A stretch of DNA of 37,186 bases, taken from the NCBI RefSeq assembly GCF_002440555.1, contig NZ_DJUR01000033.1, forward strand, positions 1-37,186, read 5' to 3'. A program made the translations under genes and the position numbers. Shown piece after piece: positions 9,942 through 17,997 of this stretch. The notes under the pieces are model-generated. The model did not search any database. It was not told the DNA's origin and saw nothing but the letters and a program-made list of their open reading frames with translations. Each line of letters begins with the position of its first letter. The stretch's first letter is position 1. Source of the DNA: Aerococcus sp. UBA6277 (lineage in GTDB: Bacteria; Bacillota; Bacilli; Lactobacillales; Aerococcaceae).

Positions 9942-10697
9942 ATGTTAAAAAAGAAAAGACATGAACTAATCTTAGATTTACTTAAACGAAACGGTACCGT
10001 ATCCGTCACTGATATTGTCGACAAGTTGAATGTATCAGATATGACTGTGCGACGAGACTTAACAGAACTAGAAGAAAGTGGTTTATTAAGACGGGTTCAT
10101 GGGGGAGCCATTTCACAAGGCGAATATCCAAAAGAAGAACTATCTCATGACGCTAAAAAAGTCATTAATATCAGCGAGAAGAACCTTATCGCTGAAAAAG
10201 CGATTGAGCTAATTAATGACGGCGATATCATCTATATGGGCCCTGGTACCACCATGGAAATCATGGCTCAAAAGATGGAACGGCAAGATTACGAGGTATA
10301 CACCAACTGCCTACCTGTATTCAATACCCTGGCTGATAAAGACATTAATGTCTACCTACTCGGTGGTAAAATCAAGAAGAACACCCAAGCTTTTAATGGC
10401 TACATCACCCTTGCTGTACTGGAAAACCTAAAATTCCACAAGGCTTTCTTTTCTGCCAATGGGGTCACCAATAACAGCATTATGACCGCCACCCTGGAAG
10501 AAGGAAAAACCCAGGAACTGGCCCTGCATAATTCAACTGAGAGGTACCTATTACTCGATCCTTCTAAAGTTGGTAAAGAAGACTTCTTCACTTACTATTC
10601 TTTAAACGACGTGACTGCTGTAGTCATTAATAATGATGAAGATCATCGGTATGAACAGATTATGAAGCATTCAAACATCCTATTAGTTTCTGACTAA
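9942..10697 (+). CDS. lacR: Lactose phosphotransferase system repressor, DeoR family
   Basis: Sugar-phosphate-responsive repressor; in related bacteria LacR releases DNA in response to tagatose-6-phosphate. The 251-aa protein has an N-terminal winged helix with VTDIVDKLNVSDMTVRRDL (about residues 20-38) followed by the RRVHGGAI signature, and a C-terminal sugar-isomerase-like sensor with DGDIIYMGPGTTMEIM and YLLLDPSKVGKEDFF. A GTG at 9930 is in frame, but GAGGTGA is 8 nt before the ATG at 9942, so the latter is preferred. Its place after lacC, rather than before lacA, differs from the streptococcal order. Confidence 0.92.
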   Translation: MLKKKRHELILDLLKRNGTVSVTDIVDKLNVSDMTVRRDLTELEESGLLRRVHGGAISQGEYPKEELSHDAKKVINISEKNLIAEKAIELINDGDIIYMGPGTTMEIMAQKMERQDYEVYTNCLPVFNTLADKDINVYLLGGKIKKNTQAFNGYITLAVLENLKFHKAFFSANGVTNNSIMTATLEEGKTQELALHNSTERYLLLDPSKVGKEDFFTYYSLNDVTAVVINNDEDHRYEQIMKHSNILLVSD

Positions 10698-10701
10698 TAA
10701 A

Positions 10702-10756
10702 AAATCTCCAAGAATTAACCATTTAGTTAAGTCTTGGAGATTTCTTTTCATTTTTT
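10702..10756. terminator. Bidirectional terminator between lacR and the katA unit
   Basis: AAATCTCCAAGA (10702-10713) and TCTTGGAGATTT (10732-10743) form a perfect 12-bp stem, extended inward by TTAAC/GTTAA. T-tracts follow on the plus strand (CTTTTCATTTTTT) and on the minus strand (TTTTTATTAG), so it serves both convergent units. Confidence 0.88.
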
Positions 10757-11315
10757 ACACTTTTACAGTTTGTCTACTGTTGGTATACACGAATGCAACT
10801 ACCATTAATACGACATAGACAGTAACTAAGCTCATAAAGACAACATTTTCACGCAAGAAGTCAATGGCCATCATGTGGACAAGTGTCGCAGTTGTACTCA
10901 CTGCAAGTAGGCCCTTTGTCCATTTGCTGAAGGTAGATTGGCGTTTAGCTGTCATTTTGCCAGAAGCAGTTTGACCGATAAATGTGGCTACCGCATACGT
11001 TACAAGACCGATTACAGCAACGAAACCGGTGATGGCTACGGCTGATCCAGCTAATAAGTTGCCTAGACCAGTGAATGATAGGGCAACGTGACCAAGAATG
11101 GCCATCACTAAACCGATAATAGTTGTTGATGCTGCTTGTACCTGCGCGTCATTTTCTTTGGTCAAGATAGCTTGCAAGGTGCTCGCAACCATTAGGGCAA
11201 ATACCATCAACCCCATAACTAGTCCCATTGAAATGGTTGTTGTGCCAAGTAAGCTGGCTACTAATGTGGCAAAAATACCCATGCCGACTACGGGGTAAAG
11301 TCCTTTTTTCATCAT
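10755..11315 (-). CDS. Small integral membrane protein of unknown function
   Basis: 186-aa protein with about six hydrophobic segments (roughly residues 6-28, 33-52, 64-84, 90-114, 135-155 and 158-178) joined by short polar loops. A positively charged loop (TAKRQSTFSKWTKG) lies near residue 125. No catalytic motif or family is recognised. AGGAGG lies 5 nt before the first of two tandem ATG codons and 8 nt before the second (11312). It starts 42 nt after the katA stop with no terminator between, so it is probably cotranscribed with the catalase gene. The ending ANSRQTVKV-like tail (TNSRQTVKV) is cytoplasmic by charge. The function cannot be inferred beyond a possible stress link from this context. 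Confidence 0.8.
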   Translation of the reverse strand: MMKKGLYPVVGMGIFATLVASLLGTTTISMGLVMGLMVFALMVASTLQAILTKENDAQVQAASTTIIGLVMAILGHVALSFTGLGNLLAGSAVAITGFVAVIGLVTYAVATFIGQTASGKMTAKRQSTFSKWTKGLLAVSTTATLVHMMAIDFLRENVVFMSLVTVYVVLMVVAFVYTNSRQTVKV

Positions 11316-11357
11316 AATATCCTCCTAAAAATGTATAAATCAAGTAACAGTTGCCAA

Positions 11358-13067
11358 TTATAAGAAGAACGGGTCGTCCATAATCCCTGTTAAGTTTGTT
11401 GGATCTTCAACATTGGTATCACGGCCTTCTTCTGGTAGGTCATTGGCTGATGCTGGTTGTGCAGGTTCAGTTGGCACATTAAGATCTTCAGCACCACGTG
11501 CATTGGCTTCACGGTTTGCTTGGTCTGAATCTCTTGGTGTTGGTGTTAAATCAACAGTATTTATATCAATACCTAAAGCTTTCGCAACACCTTCCCCATA
11601 TTTAGGATCTGCTTGATAACAATTGTTGATATGACGGTGCTTAATTTGTAGCGTAGCATCACCCATTGCACGTGCAGTATTTTCAAATAAAACTAACTGT
11701 TGTTCAGAAGTCATCCGGTTAAATAAAATACCTGGTTGAGTGTAATAGTCATTATCATCCCCGCGGAAATCGTAATAATCTACATCACCTGCATCCATCG
11801 GTGGTTCAGCCATATCTTTATGATCTTTCCAGTTACCATATGAATTTGGCTCAACATTGATTTGTCCACCACCATTTCCATCCATACGGCCTTGACCATC
11901 ACGGCTATATGGGTGGAAATCTTTTACACCACGCGGATAGTTGACTGGGATTTGATGATAATTCACACCAATTCTGTAACGTTGTGCATCCGGATATGAG
12001 AATAAACGTGCTTGTAGCATTCTATCTGGTGAAACGCCGATACCAGGTACTAAGTTAGCTGGGTTAAAGGCTGCTTCTTCAACATCTTGGAAGTAGTTTT
12101 CTGGGTTTTTATTTAATTCCATTTCCCCTACTTCAACAAATGGGAAGTCCTCTTTTGGCCAAACTTTTGTTAAGTCAAAAGGGTTGAAGCTGACTTGTTT
12201 GGCTTCTTCTTCAGTCATGATTTGGAAATACAATGTCCATTTTGGATATTGGCCAAATTCGATAGCGTCATATAGGTCACGTTGGTGTGATTCACGGTCT
12301 TCAGCAATCACGTGCGCGGCTTCTTGGTCAGTTAGATTTTGAATCCCTTGTTGTGAACGGAAGAAGAATTTCACCCATACACGTTCATTTTCCGCATTAA
12401 TTAAACTGTAAGTATGTGACGAAAATCCATGCATATAGCGGTATGATGATGGGATACCACGGTCTGACATGGTAATTGTTACTTGGTGTAAGGATTCAGG
12501 TAATGAAGTCCAGAAGTCCCAGTTAGTATTTGAACTACGCATATTCGATTTTGGGTCGCGTTTAATAGCGCGGTTTAAATCGATAAAATGTTTAGGTTCA
12601 CGTAGGAAAAATACGGGTGTATTGTTTCCAACTAAATCCCAATTTCCCTCTTCTGTATAGAACTTAAGCGCAAATCCGCGAATATCACGTTCTGCATCAG
12701 CTGCCCCACGTTCACCGGCAACACTTGAGAAACGGACAAACATTTCTGTTTCTTTCCCTACTTCAGAGAAAATATTGGCTTTTGTATATTTAGTCACGTC
12801 ATGGGTTACCCTAAAAGTCCCATAAGCACCAGAGCCTTTGGCATGCATACGACGTTCAGGAATCACTTCTCGAGAAAAATTCGCTAATTTCTCTTGTAGC
12901 CAAGTATCTTGCAATACACTAGGGCCGCGGCGACCTGCAGTCATGGTATCGTTGTTGTTGATAACAGGCGCACCTGCATCGGTGTGAAGTGCTGGATTAT
13001 TTGGCACCACTTGGTTGCGACTTACGCTACTGTTGACTAGTCCGTTTTTAGACATTGGATTATTCAA
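11358..13067 (-). CDS. katA: Haem catalase, monofunctional (KatA type)
   Basis: Breaks hydrogen peroxide into water and oxygen. The 569-aa protein carries the small-subunit clade catalase core: catalytic His about 75 ([12 protein letters not shown]), catalytic Asn about 148 ([11 protein letters not shown]), and haem-ligating Tyr about 358 ([14 protein letters not shown]). A polar N-terminal extension of about 30 residues and an acidic, proline-rich tail (ends [15 protein letters not shown]) flank the core. The start is TTG at 13067: AGGAGG lies 7 nt before it but 19 nt before the nearest ATG. Catalase is uncommon in Lactobacillales, apart from genera such as Aerococcus and some enterococci and lactobacilli, and needs haem. 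It is followed by a membrane protein gene in the same unit. Confidence 0.95.
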   Translation of the reverse strand: MNNPMSKNGLVNSSVSRNQVVPNNPALHTDAGAPVINNNDTMTAGRRGPSVLQDTWLQEKLANFSREVIPERRMHAKGSGAYGTFRVTHDVTKYTKANIFSEVGKETEMFVRFSSVAGERGAADAERDIRGFALKFYTEEGNWDLVGNNTPVFFLREPKHFIDLNRAIKRDPKSNMRSSNTNWDFWTSLPESLHQVTITMSDRGIPSSYRYMHGFSSHTYSLINAENERVWVKFFFRSQQGIQNLTDQEAAHVIAEDRESHQRDLYDAIEFGQYPKWTLYFQIMTEEEAKQVSFNPFDLTKVWPKEDFPFVEVGEMELNKNPENYFQDVEEAAFNPANLVPGIGVSPDRMLQARLFSYPDAQRYRIGVNYHQIPVNYPRGVKDFHPYSRDGQGRMDGNGGGQINVEPNSYGNWKDHKDMAEPPMDAGDVDYYDFRGDDNDYYTQPGILFNRMTSEQQLVLFENTARAMGDATLQIKHRHINNCYQADPKYGEGVAKALGIDINTVDLTPTPRDSDQANREANARGAEDLNVPTEPAQPASANDLPEEGRDTNVEDPTNLTGIMDDPFFL

Positions 13068-13135
13068 AATAAAACCTCCTATTTTTTATCCTTTAAGGGT
13101 ACCACTAGCTAGGAAACTACTCAAAATTTTTGCTT

Positions 13136-13172
13136 ATTTTAAATTAATAAAAAACATTTATCAAATATAAAT
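13136..13172 (-). promoter_or_regulatory. katA promoter with AT-rich inverted repeat
   Basis: Minus strand TTGATA (13164-13159) and TAAAAT (13141-13136) are 17 nt apart. ATTTAT(N5)ATAAAT at 13156-13172 overlaps the -35. It resembles half-sites of a Per box, but the spacing is 2 nt shorter than the PerR consensus, so PerR control is only a suggestion. Confidence 0.5.
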
Positions 13173-13240
13173 CCTTAATTAATGAATACTTACCCTTTCT
13201 ATAGTAGCGAGTGACTAATTATAAAAGAACAATCATGTAT

Positions 13241-13267
13241 AAAAAAAGCGTTCAAATGAACGCTTTT
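13241..13267 (-). terminator. Terminator of the flavin oxidoreductase gene
   Basis: AAAAGCGTTC (13244-13253) and GAACGCTTTT (13258-13267) form a 10-bp stem followed on the minus strand by a T-tract. It starts 14 nt after the original stop codon of the frameshifted gene, supporting that stop as the ancestral end. Confidence 0.8.
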
Positions 13268-13280
13268 AAACTACTATTAT

Positions 13281-14464
13281 TTATTTCCCTAACATATCAT
13301 AACGACCTGTATGCAAGTGTCGAATGGTTTCACCACCTGGTAGTGGAGGTAAGCCTAATGAATCTTCACGAGAGAAAGCTTCTTTCAACCCTTCTGTCCA
13401 TGAGACATAGTCCATGTTTTCTGGACTAATTTCATGGTAAATTTCATTTCCACGCCCTTCTTGAATCTTAGTCCAAATTGTGGATCTATTAGCGTACCAC
13501 GGCCAACAACTACAATATCAGTATAGTTTTCAACAGCATCTTTAGCACTTTCTTCGTCAAAGACGCCACCAACCGCTAACAATTTAGTTTGGTCATCTAA
13601 TACGGCCTTGAATAATTCAGCGTAAGATTGGTCCACCTCGTTTGGTGTGGAGTTGTAGCCTCCCCATAATGATAGATGGATATAGTCGAGTTCATTTTTC
13701 ACGATTTCAGTAACTAAGGCTGTAGCATCTCTGTAGTCGTAACCCACCACATCGCCGTGGATTTCTTCTGGACTTAAACGGTAACCGACGATAAAGTCAC
13801 TTGGTGCTTGTTCAGCGACTACTCGTTTCACTTCTTTCACAACTGCTAGTGGGAAGGCCATGCGTTTCTCAAGGCTGCCACCCCATTGGTCGTTTCGTTG
13901 ATTTGAAAAGGCTGAAAAGAATTGTTGCAATAGGTAGTGGTTGGCTCCGTGGATTTCAACCCCATCAAAACCGGCTTTTATTGCACGACTTGTTGCCCGT
14001 CCAAAGTCTTTGATGATGTCTTCAATTTCTTGACCAGTTAATTCACGCACTGGATAAGATAAGAAATCAAAGTCAATGGCTGATGGTGCCACAACGTCTT
14101 GACCAGAAATCGCTTGACCTACTGCAGCTCGACCTGAGTGGTGGATTTGTAGGACAGCCTTGTTGCCATCTTTCTTCATGGCCGTCGCTAATTTTGTTAG
14201 ACCGTCCAAGTGGGCATCAGAATAGACCGCTAATTGTTCCGGGTAGCCAGGATGGTAGGCAGGTCCGCCGTTTTCACTGACATAATGGAATTCAGTGACG
14301 ATTAAGCCTCCTGCCTGTGACCGGGCACCGTAGTATTTCAAGGTATCGTCGCTCACAAATCCGTTGCGTTTACCAGATTGAGATTGCATGGGTGACATGG
14401 CTACCCGATTATTTAAAACGGCTCCGTGACGTAGGTTTACTTTGTCCGTTAATTTGTTTGTCAT
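13281..14464 (-). pseudogene. NADH:flavin oxidoreductase (old yellow enzyme family), frameshifted near the C-terminus
   Basis: FMN-dependent ene-reductase-type barrel. The intact frame runs from ATG 14464 to a premature stop at 13385 (359 aa) and includes LNNRVAMSPMQS, the substrate-binding His/Asn pair in VEIHGANHYLLQQFFS, and the FMN phosphate region VVVGRGTLIDP. After PQFGL the frame is wrong: shifting at about 13467-13470 restores QEGRGNEIYHEISPENMDY and a tail ending HLHTGRYDMLGK with a stop at 13281, giving about 394 aa. A single A lost from a short A-run (CTAAAGATT to CTAAGATT) would explain it. AAGGAG lies 8 nt before the ATG. The gene is preceded by an operator identical in its arms to one at the adjacent arsR gene. 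It could be a real mutation or a sequencing error. Confidence 0.85.
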
Positions 14465-14512
14465 TCTGCTAGCTCCTTATGTACATCTTCTTCATCATTT
14501 ATTTACGAATAT

Positions 14513-14534
14513 CATATCGATAAAACTCGATATG
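14513..14534. promoter_or_regulatory. ArsR-type operator upstream of the flavin oxidoreductase gene
   Basis: Perfect palindrome CATATCGA-N6-TCGATATG (spacer TAAAAC), 49 nt before the oxidoreductase start. The same 8-bp arms and 6-nt spacing recur at 14910-14931 beside the regulator gene. Confidence 0.75.
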
Positions 14535-14540
14535 TTTGGG

Positions 14541-14580
14541 GGAAAATATAGGTTGCTGACTAGCTAATTCCTATATTTCC
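14541..14580 (-). terminator. Probable terminator of the ArsR-family gene
   Basis: Minus strand GGAAATATAGG pairs with CCTATATTTTCC (one bulged base); the 5' arm includes the regulator stop codon. The T-tract lies within the 3' arm, so strength is uncertain. Confidence 0.5.
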
Positions 14581-14873
14581 TTATCAATAAACTTGCTTAA
14601 TTCTTGAATTGCTGCCTCATTGCGACGGTAGTATGTCCACTTACCAATCCGAGTCGGGGTCACCAAACCAGCCTTACTCATCATGGTTAAATAATGAGAA
14701 GTCGTAGACTGGGTTAAGCCAAGCACCCGTTGAATTTCCCCCACACAAACCCCGTGTTCTGTCATATCAACATCCGTTTCATGGACGAAATAAGCCGCTG
14801 GATCCTTCAAATAGTGCATAATCAGTAAGCGGTGTTCATTTGCTAAAGCCTTAAAAATATCTATCGCCGCCAA
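14571..14873 (-). CDS. ArsR-family winged-helix repressor
   Basis: Small DNA-binding repressor with the ArsR/SmtB layout: IFKALANEHRLLIMHYLKDP, then the recognition helices VGEIQRVLGLTQSTTSHYLTMM and the wing VTPTRIGKWTYYRRN. One Cys (HGVCVGEI) sits where ArsR proteins often have the ELCVC metal motif, so a metal or thiol-reactive signal is possible but unproven. The frame is open from an ATG at 14912 (113 aa), but that codon lies inside the operator and has no ribosome site. TTG at 14873 follows GGGGTAGGTGA closely and gives a 100-aa protein starting just before the conserved region, so it is preferred with moderate certainty. It probably represses itself and the flavin oxidoreductase through matching operators. 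Confidence 0.82.
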   Translation of the reverse strand: MAAIDIFKALANEHRLLIMHYLKDPAAYFVHETDVDMTEHGVCVGEIQRVLGLTQSTTSHYLTMMSKAGLVTPTRIGKWTYYRRNEAAIQELSKFIDKEI

Positions 14874-14909
14874 ATAATCACCTACCCCGTTTCCATAATA
14901 TAAATCTAT

Positions 14910-14931
14910 CATATCGAGTTATTTCGATATG
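14910..14931. promoter_or_regulatory. ArsR-type operator at the regulator's own promoter
   Basis: Perfect palindrome CATATCGA-N6-TCGATATG (spacer GTTATT), the same arms and spacing as 14513-14534. It lies directly upstream of the regulator and points to autoregulation. Confidence 0.75.
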
Positions 14932-15046
14932 TAAAAATGAATCGACTCAAGCAAGCTAAATTTTTGAATATCTTTTGTGTATGTCCTATGAACACAGGAA
15001 AATAGAGATGACAACCGTCGCTTTAAATCCTTAAAGGAGAATCGCT

Positions 15047-15106
15047 ATGGACACATTTTCTGTATATGGCAACCTAGTCGCTAAACTTGGTCATCAAAGA
15101 CGGTAA
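15047..15106 (+). pseudogene. 19-codon ORF, likely 5' remnant of a lost gene
   Basis: ATG at 15047 has AAAGGAG 7 nt upstream and encodes MDTFSVYGNLVAKLGHQRR before a stop. Some 50 nt later a strong terminator follows. A good ribosome site, a very short product and a terminator suggest an internal deletion of a gene once divergent from the ArsR gene. The identity is unknown, and a real small peptide cannot be excluded. The rest of the 360-nt stretch 14874-15232 holds the ArsR operator, this ORF and the terminator. Confidence 0.4.
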
Positions 15107-15156
15107 AGCCCAATTTTAAACATGCACTTACTCATCAAATAAAAGAAATTTTCCAA

Positions 15157-15214
15157 AAAACACGCCACTATACTGATTTTCCTTTCAGGATAGCGGCGTG
15201 TTTTAGTTTTTTTT
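15157..15214. terminator. Strong bidirectional terminator
   Basis: AAAACACGCC (15157-15166) and GGCGTGTTTT (15195-15204) form a 10-bp stem, extended by CTAT/ATAG after one mismatch. The plus strand continues AGTTTTTTTT and the minus strand has TTTTTT. It ends both the short plus-strand ORF and the hxlR-type gene. Confidence 0.88.
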
Positions 15215-15232
15215 CAGACTGACCAACATCAG

Positions 15233-15571
15233 TCATTTTGACAAGTTTTCTAGGAATTCGTCGCCCCAGTCACAAATTGCATAAACGACATTATCCAGTC
15301 TTTTCCCAATATCAGTTAGCTTGTACTCAACTTTTGGTGGCATTTCTTGATAGACTACTCTTTCAATCACCTTGTCGCGTTCTAATTCTCTGAGTTGTCG
15401 AACGAGCATCCGTTGATTAATATCTGGCAACAAGCGCTCAAACTCGCTTAATCGTAGCACTTCCTTTTGCAATAAATGATAAATGATGGGAATCTTCCAT
15501 TTACCACCGATAATCGATAGCGCCAAATCCTTTGTTGTATAGAATTCCTTGTTATTAAATTCGATAAGCAT
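15233..15571 (-). CDS. HxlR-family winged-helix transcriptional regulator
   Basis: 112-aa MarR-like dimeric regulator of the HxlR/YodB type. It has LALSIIGGKWKIPIIYHLL (residues 16-34), the recognition region LPDINQRMLVRQLRELE, and the wing ending VEYKLTDIGKRL. Members often sense quinones, aldehydes or disulfide stress through Cys; the single Cys here is C-terminal (YAICDWGDEF) rather than in the N-terminal CPV motif usual for YodB-type sensors. GGAGGG is 6 nt before the ATG. No intact target gene is adjacent: the divergent plus-strand ORF next door is a remnant, so the regulator may be orphaned. Confidence 0.88.
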   Translation of the reverse strand: MLIEFNNKEFYTTKDLALSIIGGKWKIPIIYHLLQKEVLRLSEFERLLPDINQRMLVRQLRELERDKVIERVVYQEMPPKVEYKLTDIGKRLDNVVYAICDWGDEFLENLSK

Positions 15572-15582
15572 AGTATCCCTCC

Positions 15583-15644
15583 ATTCAGACTTTTGAACTG
15601 AATCATTATTAAAGATAACGCTATTAAAGATACCATAGTATGGT
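15583..15644. repeat. Repeats upstream of the HxlR-family gene
   Basis: Three small repeats lie in the promoter region: ATTCAG-N9-CTGAAT (15583-15603), a direct repeat TATTAAAGATA at 15607-15617 and 15622-15632 (15-nt period), and the palindrome ACCATAGTATGGT (15632-15644). Any could be the regulator's own operator. Confidence 0.5.
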
Positions 15645-15706
15645 TAAGTTCAGAAAAACTTTGCACCTTGGATAGGAAAGTCACCTTTTATATATTTCAT
15701 TAGACG

Positions 15707-15735
15707 AAAAAGGCTGAGACATGATGATCTCAACC
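15707..15735 (-). terminator. Terminator of the DUF6241-like gene
   Basis: Minus strand GGTTGAGA pairs with TCTCAGCC (one T-G pair) around an 8-nt loop and is followed by TTTTTCG, 30 nt after the stop codon. Confidence 0.75.
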
Positions 15736-15764
15736 CCATTTTGCCTTATTGTGCTAAAAAACTG

Positions 15765-16412
15765 TTACATATCTACATCTCTAAAGTTGGCTTCTACAAA
15801 GGCAGCTTCTTGTTCATCATCTGATAAGGCATAGGCTTCCCCGATATCCCCATCTTTGTTGTTCCACACGTAATTGTGGGCGTAAACAGCATTTGAGAAG
15901 TCCCCTTCATCCCAAGCGGTTAACACTTCAATGTAGAAAGGATAGTGTTCAGAGTCACTAAATGCTTCAGCTTGTTCAAGCATGATAGCGATTCTTTCTG
16001 GTGTGATTTCTAACGCACCCTGTTTCGAGTTGGCTTGAACTTTTTGATGGGTCATATAGTGGATGGCATTTAGAAATTGGCTTTCTTGGGTAATATCCAT
16101 ATGCAACCAAGAACCATATAATTCTCTACCCATTAAAACCTTGGTATCCGCTTCTTGAGCAAGCGCTTTTTCGATTTCTGAACCTTCATCTTCTGAATCC
16201 TCTGCTTCTTCAGATTCGCTCTCTTCTGATTCAGATGAAGCACTTGATTCTGAACTTGAAGCTGTAGAACTTGTAGACGACGCTACTGAACTTGACGCGG
16301 CGGTGGTACTCGATTCGCCTGATTCACTTACACTAAAGTAGACCACAGCAACAATCCCACCCGCGACTACTAGTGCTAAAAAAATTAAAAATGCATTTAA
16401 TACCTTTTTCAA
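15765..16412 (-). CDS. Membrane-anchored extracytoplasmic protein, DUF6241-like
   Basis: 215 aa. A hydrophobic N-terminal segment (about residues 4-26, no lipobox Cys) should anchor it in the membrane. A Ser/Thr-rich then Glu/Ser-rich linker (about 29-82) spans the wall, and the C-terminal domain (about 85-215) contains ELYGSWLHMDITQES, HYMTHQKVQA, ALEITPERIAIMLEQ and VYAHNYVWNNKDGDIG, a pattern I associate with DUF6241. The function is unknown. The start is TTG at 16412, supported by GGGAGG 8 nt upstream and the MKKVLNAFLIF-type start that follows. It is monocistronic, with its own terminator. Confidence 0.72.
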   Translation of the reverse strand: MKKVLNAFLIFLALVVAGGIVAVVYFSVSESGESSTTAASSSVASSTSSTASSSESSASSESEESESEEAEDSEDEGSEIEKALAQEADTKVLMGRELYGSWLHMDITQESQFLNAIHYMTHQKVQANSKQGALEITPERIAIMLEQAEAFSDSEHYPFYIEVLTAWDEGDFSNAVYAHNYVWNNKDGDIGEAYALSDDEQEAAFVEANFRDVDM

Positions 16413-16605
16413 CGATACATCCTCCCAAAATACTTTTTCTTCATCTACAAATTCTGTTGAATTGACACCCCGTTCTCCCTACAAGGTGTCATTGTTCACT
16501 AGAAAAATACCCATTTCTTGATTGAGTCGATAATGACTGTCTAAGCAGGTGCTTATTTTCAGTCAAATTTATGGCGCGTTACTTTCATCTAACTCCTCCC
16601 AAACT

Positions 16606-16680
16606 TTATTTTCGAAATAATTTAAAGCCCTCTTCATCCATTTCAACCACCTTATCATAAACGGCACCATAATTTAACTT
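16606..16680 (-). pseudogene. Possible C-terminal remnant of an unidentified gene after yaaA
   Basis: Overlapping the yaaA stop, the minus strand reads KKLNYGAVYDKVVEMDEEG and on to GFKLFRK before a stop at 16606. The composition looks protein-like, yet there is no start or ribosome site. The rest of 16413-16673 shows only a 7-bp inverted repeat, TGACACC/GGTGTCA (16463-16491), upstream of the DUF6241-like gene. Confidence 0.25.
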
Positions 16681-17405
16681 CTTTTCTTAATAAATACGAA
16701 CTTATTATTATTTGAGTGGTCTAAGTCAAATTGATAACCGTCAGCATCGAATTTTTGAATATCTGTAAGATTTTTAATTTGATTGCTCGCTAAAAAGGCA
16801 ACCATCTTACCTCGCCCTTTTTTAGAAATGGTTGAATGTTTTTTCAATCCATCTGTCTTATTTGGGTCGTATTCGTAGAATTCAAAGTCGACCCAATGGT
16901 AGCGCCCTTGGTCCAACATCACTGAAAACTCCTGGCTCGCCAGATTTAAGACTGTCTCTCCCTTTTCAAAAAAAGCATTAAAATCACTTCCCCATAGGTG
17001 GCGCAAGTTTTGGCCGTCGACTTTAAGGGGTGTATTGAAGTCGAGTCTGTAGGGGCGGATGGGGTCGGTGGCTTTGATTGGGCCGTATAAGGCGGATAGG
17101 ATGCGGAAATGTTGGTCTAAATAGCTTGCGATTTCTGAATCTTCTAAATTTAATTCGATTTGACGGAAGGCTAAGCCGTTATAGAGGTCTAGCGCTTTGT
17201 AAGCAGGACCCGTATTTAAGTGTCGGATATAGTCTTTGACTTGTGACACTTGTTGGTCAGAAATTTTGTACAATTTCTTTAGCTGGTCGTCTGACAGGGC
17301 TTGTAGGCTTTGGATAATGGCTTGGGTTGTTGCTGAATATTTCGGTTTATCTGTTGATATTTTATCTACTTTCATTTCTTTGGCTGGGGCAAAAATAATT
17401 TTCAT
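16674..17405 (-). CDS. yaaA: Peroxide stress protein YaaA (DUF328)
   Basis: In E. coli YaaA lowers intracellular unincorporated iron during peroxide stress and has a DNA-binding fold. The 243-aa protein shows the family start MKIIFAPAKEMK, the LDLYNGLAFRQIE segment (about residues 72-84), the core HFRILSALYGPIKATDPI and RPYRLDF (about 100-124), and the basic C-terminal HSTISKKGRGKMVAFLAS. The ribosome site AGGACGAG before the ATG is weak. It lies in a region rich in redox and stress functions but is not in an operon with them. Confidence 0.9.
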   Translation of the reverse strand: MKIIFAPAKEMKVDKISTDKPKYSATTQAIIQSLQALSDDQLKKLYKISDQQVSQVKDYIRHLNTGPAYKALDLYNGLAFRQIELNLEDSEIASYLDQHFRILSALYGPIKATDPIRPYRLDFNTPLKVDGQNLRHLWGSDFNAFFEKGETVLNLASQEFSVMLDQGRYHWVDFEFYEYDPNKTDGLKKHSTISKKGRGKMVAFLASNQIKNLTDIQKFDADGYQFDLDHSNNNKFVFIKKRS

Positions 17406-17695
17406 TGTTCACTCGTCCTAACACTTATAATCTATGGTCCTAGTTTAGCTTATTCTGTAACGATTGACCAAATAATTGCCATGTGTATTGTTAGCAACTT
17501 TTCATTAAATAAGGAGTTAACAAAATCTGAATACTGAAATTTTAGCATTTTTATTTTTAGCAATGCCCTTCCTTCAACTCAAGTCATTTTCAAATTTCCT
17601 TTTACTTTCAGCCACAAATTCCGTATACTAAAAAAGTAAAGTCAATTTCAATGACAAATGAAAGCCATAAATTTTTAAGAAATCGAGGATCGTTT

Positions 17696-17883
17696 ATGAG
17701 TGCGGTAGCCGCAAACTAAGTTATTCAAATCAGAAGTAAGATCATTACCGGGACGGACATTTAGTCACCCGCTTTTCAACATGGTTTCATTTCTAACTTA
17801 GAAGGTGCCTACCTCACTTTACAAACATGCTGGATATTGGAATGCCCCTAGATGAACTAGGTCTATTTCCCTATCCCTCTTGA
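17696..17883 (+). pseudogene. Decayed gene, family not recognised
   Basis: ATG at 17696 has GAGG 7 nt upstream but stops after 7 codons. Beyond it, coding-like text continues in shifting frames: VIQIRSKIITGTDI, stop, SPAFQHGFISNLEGAYLTLQ, then MLDIGMPLDELGLFPYPS with a stop at 17883, only 3 nt before a strong terminator. This is the pattern of a small gene inactivated by point changes. Elsewhere in 17406-17997 nothing else is visible, apart from the yaaA upstream region and the mutS2-like ribosome site. Confidence 0.5.
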
Positions 17884-17886
17884 TTT

Positions 17887-17915
17887 GAAGCTACGGTGGC
17901 CCGTGGCTTCTTTTT
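17887..17915 (+). terminator. Intrinsic terminator after the decayed gene
   Basis: GAAGCTACGG (17887-17896) and CCGTGGCTTC (17901-17910) form a 10-bp stem with a 4-nt loop and one U-G pair, followed by TTTTT. Confidence 0.85.
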
Positions 17916-17997
17916 ATACCCACATATCATTGAAATACTGGGAGGTTCCCTTCAATTCGCCCTAAGTAAAATTGCCTATTGATGAGGAGACATATAC

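Noticed and set aside
13156..13172. Per box upstream of katA
   Set aside because: The TTAT and ATAA halves are 2 nt too close for the PerR consensus; not called as such.
13211..13429. 72-codon plus-strand frame between katA and the oxidoreductase
   Set aside because: It runs across the terminator and antisense to the restored C-terminus of the oxidoreductase gene.
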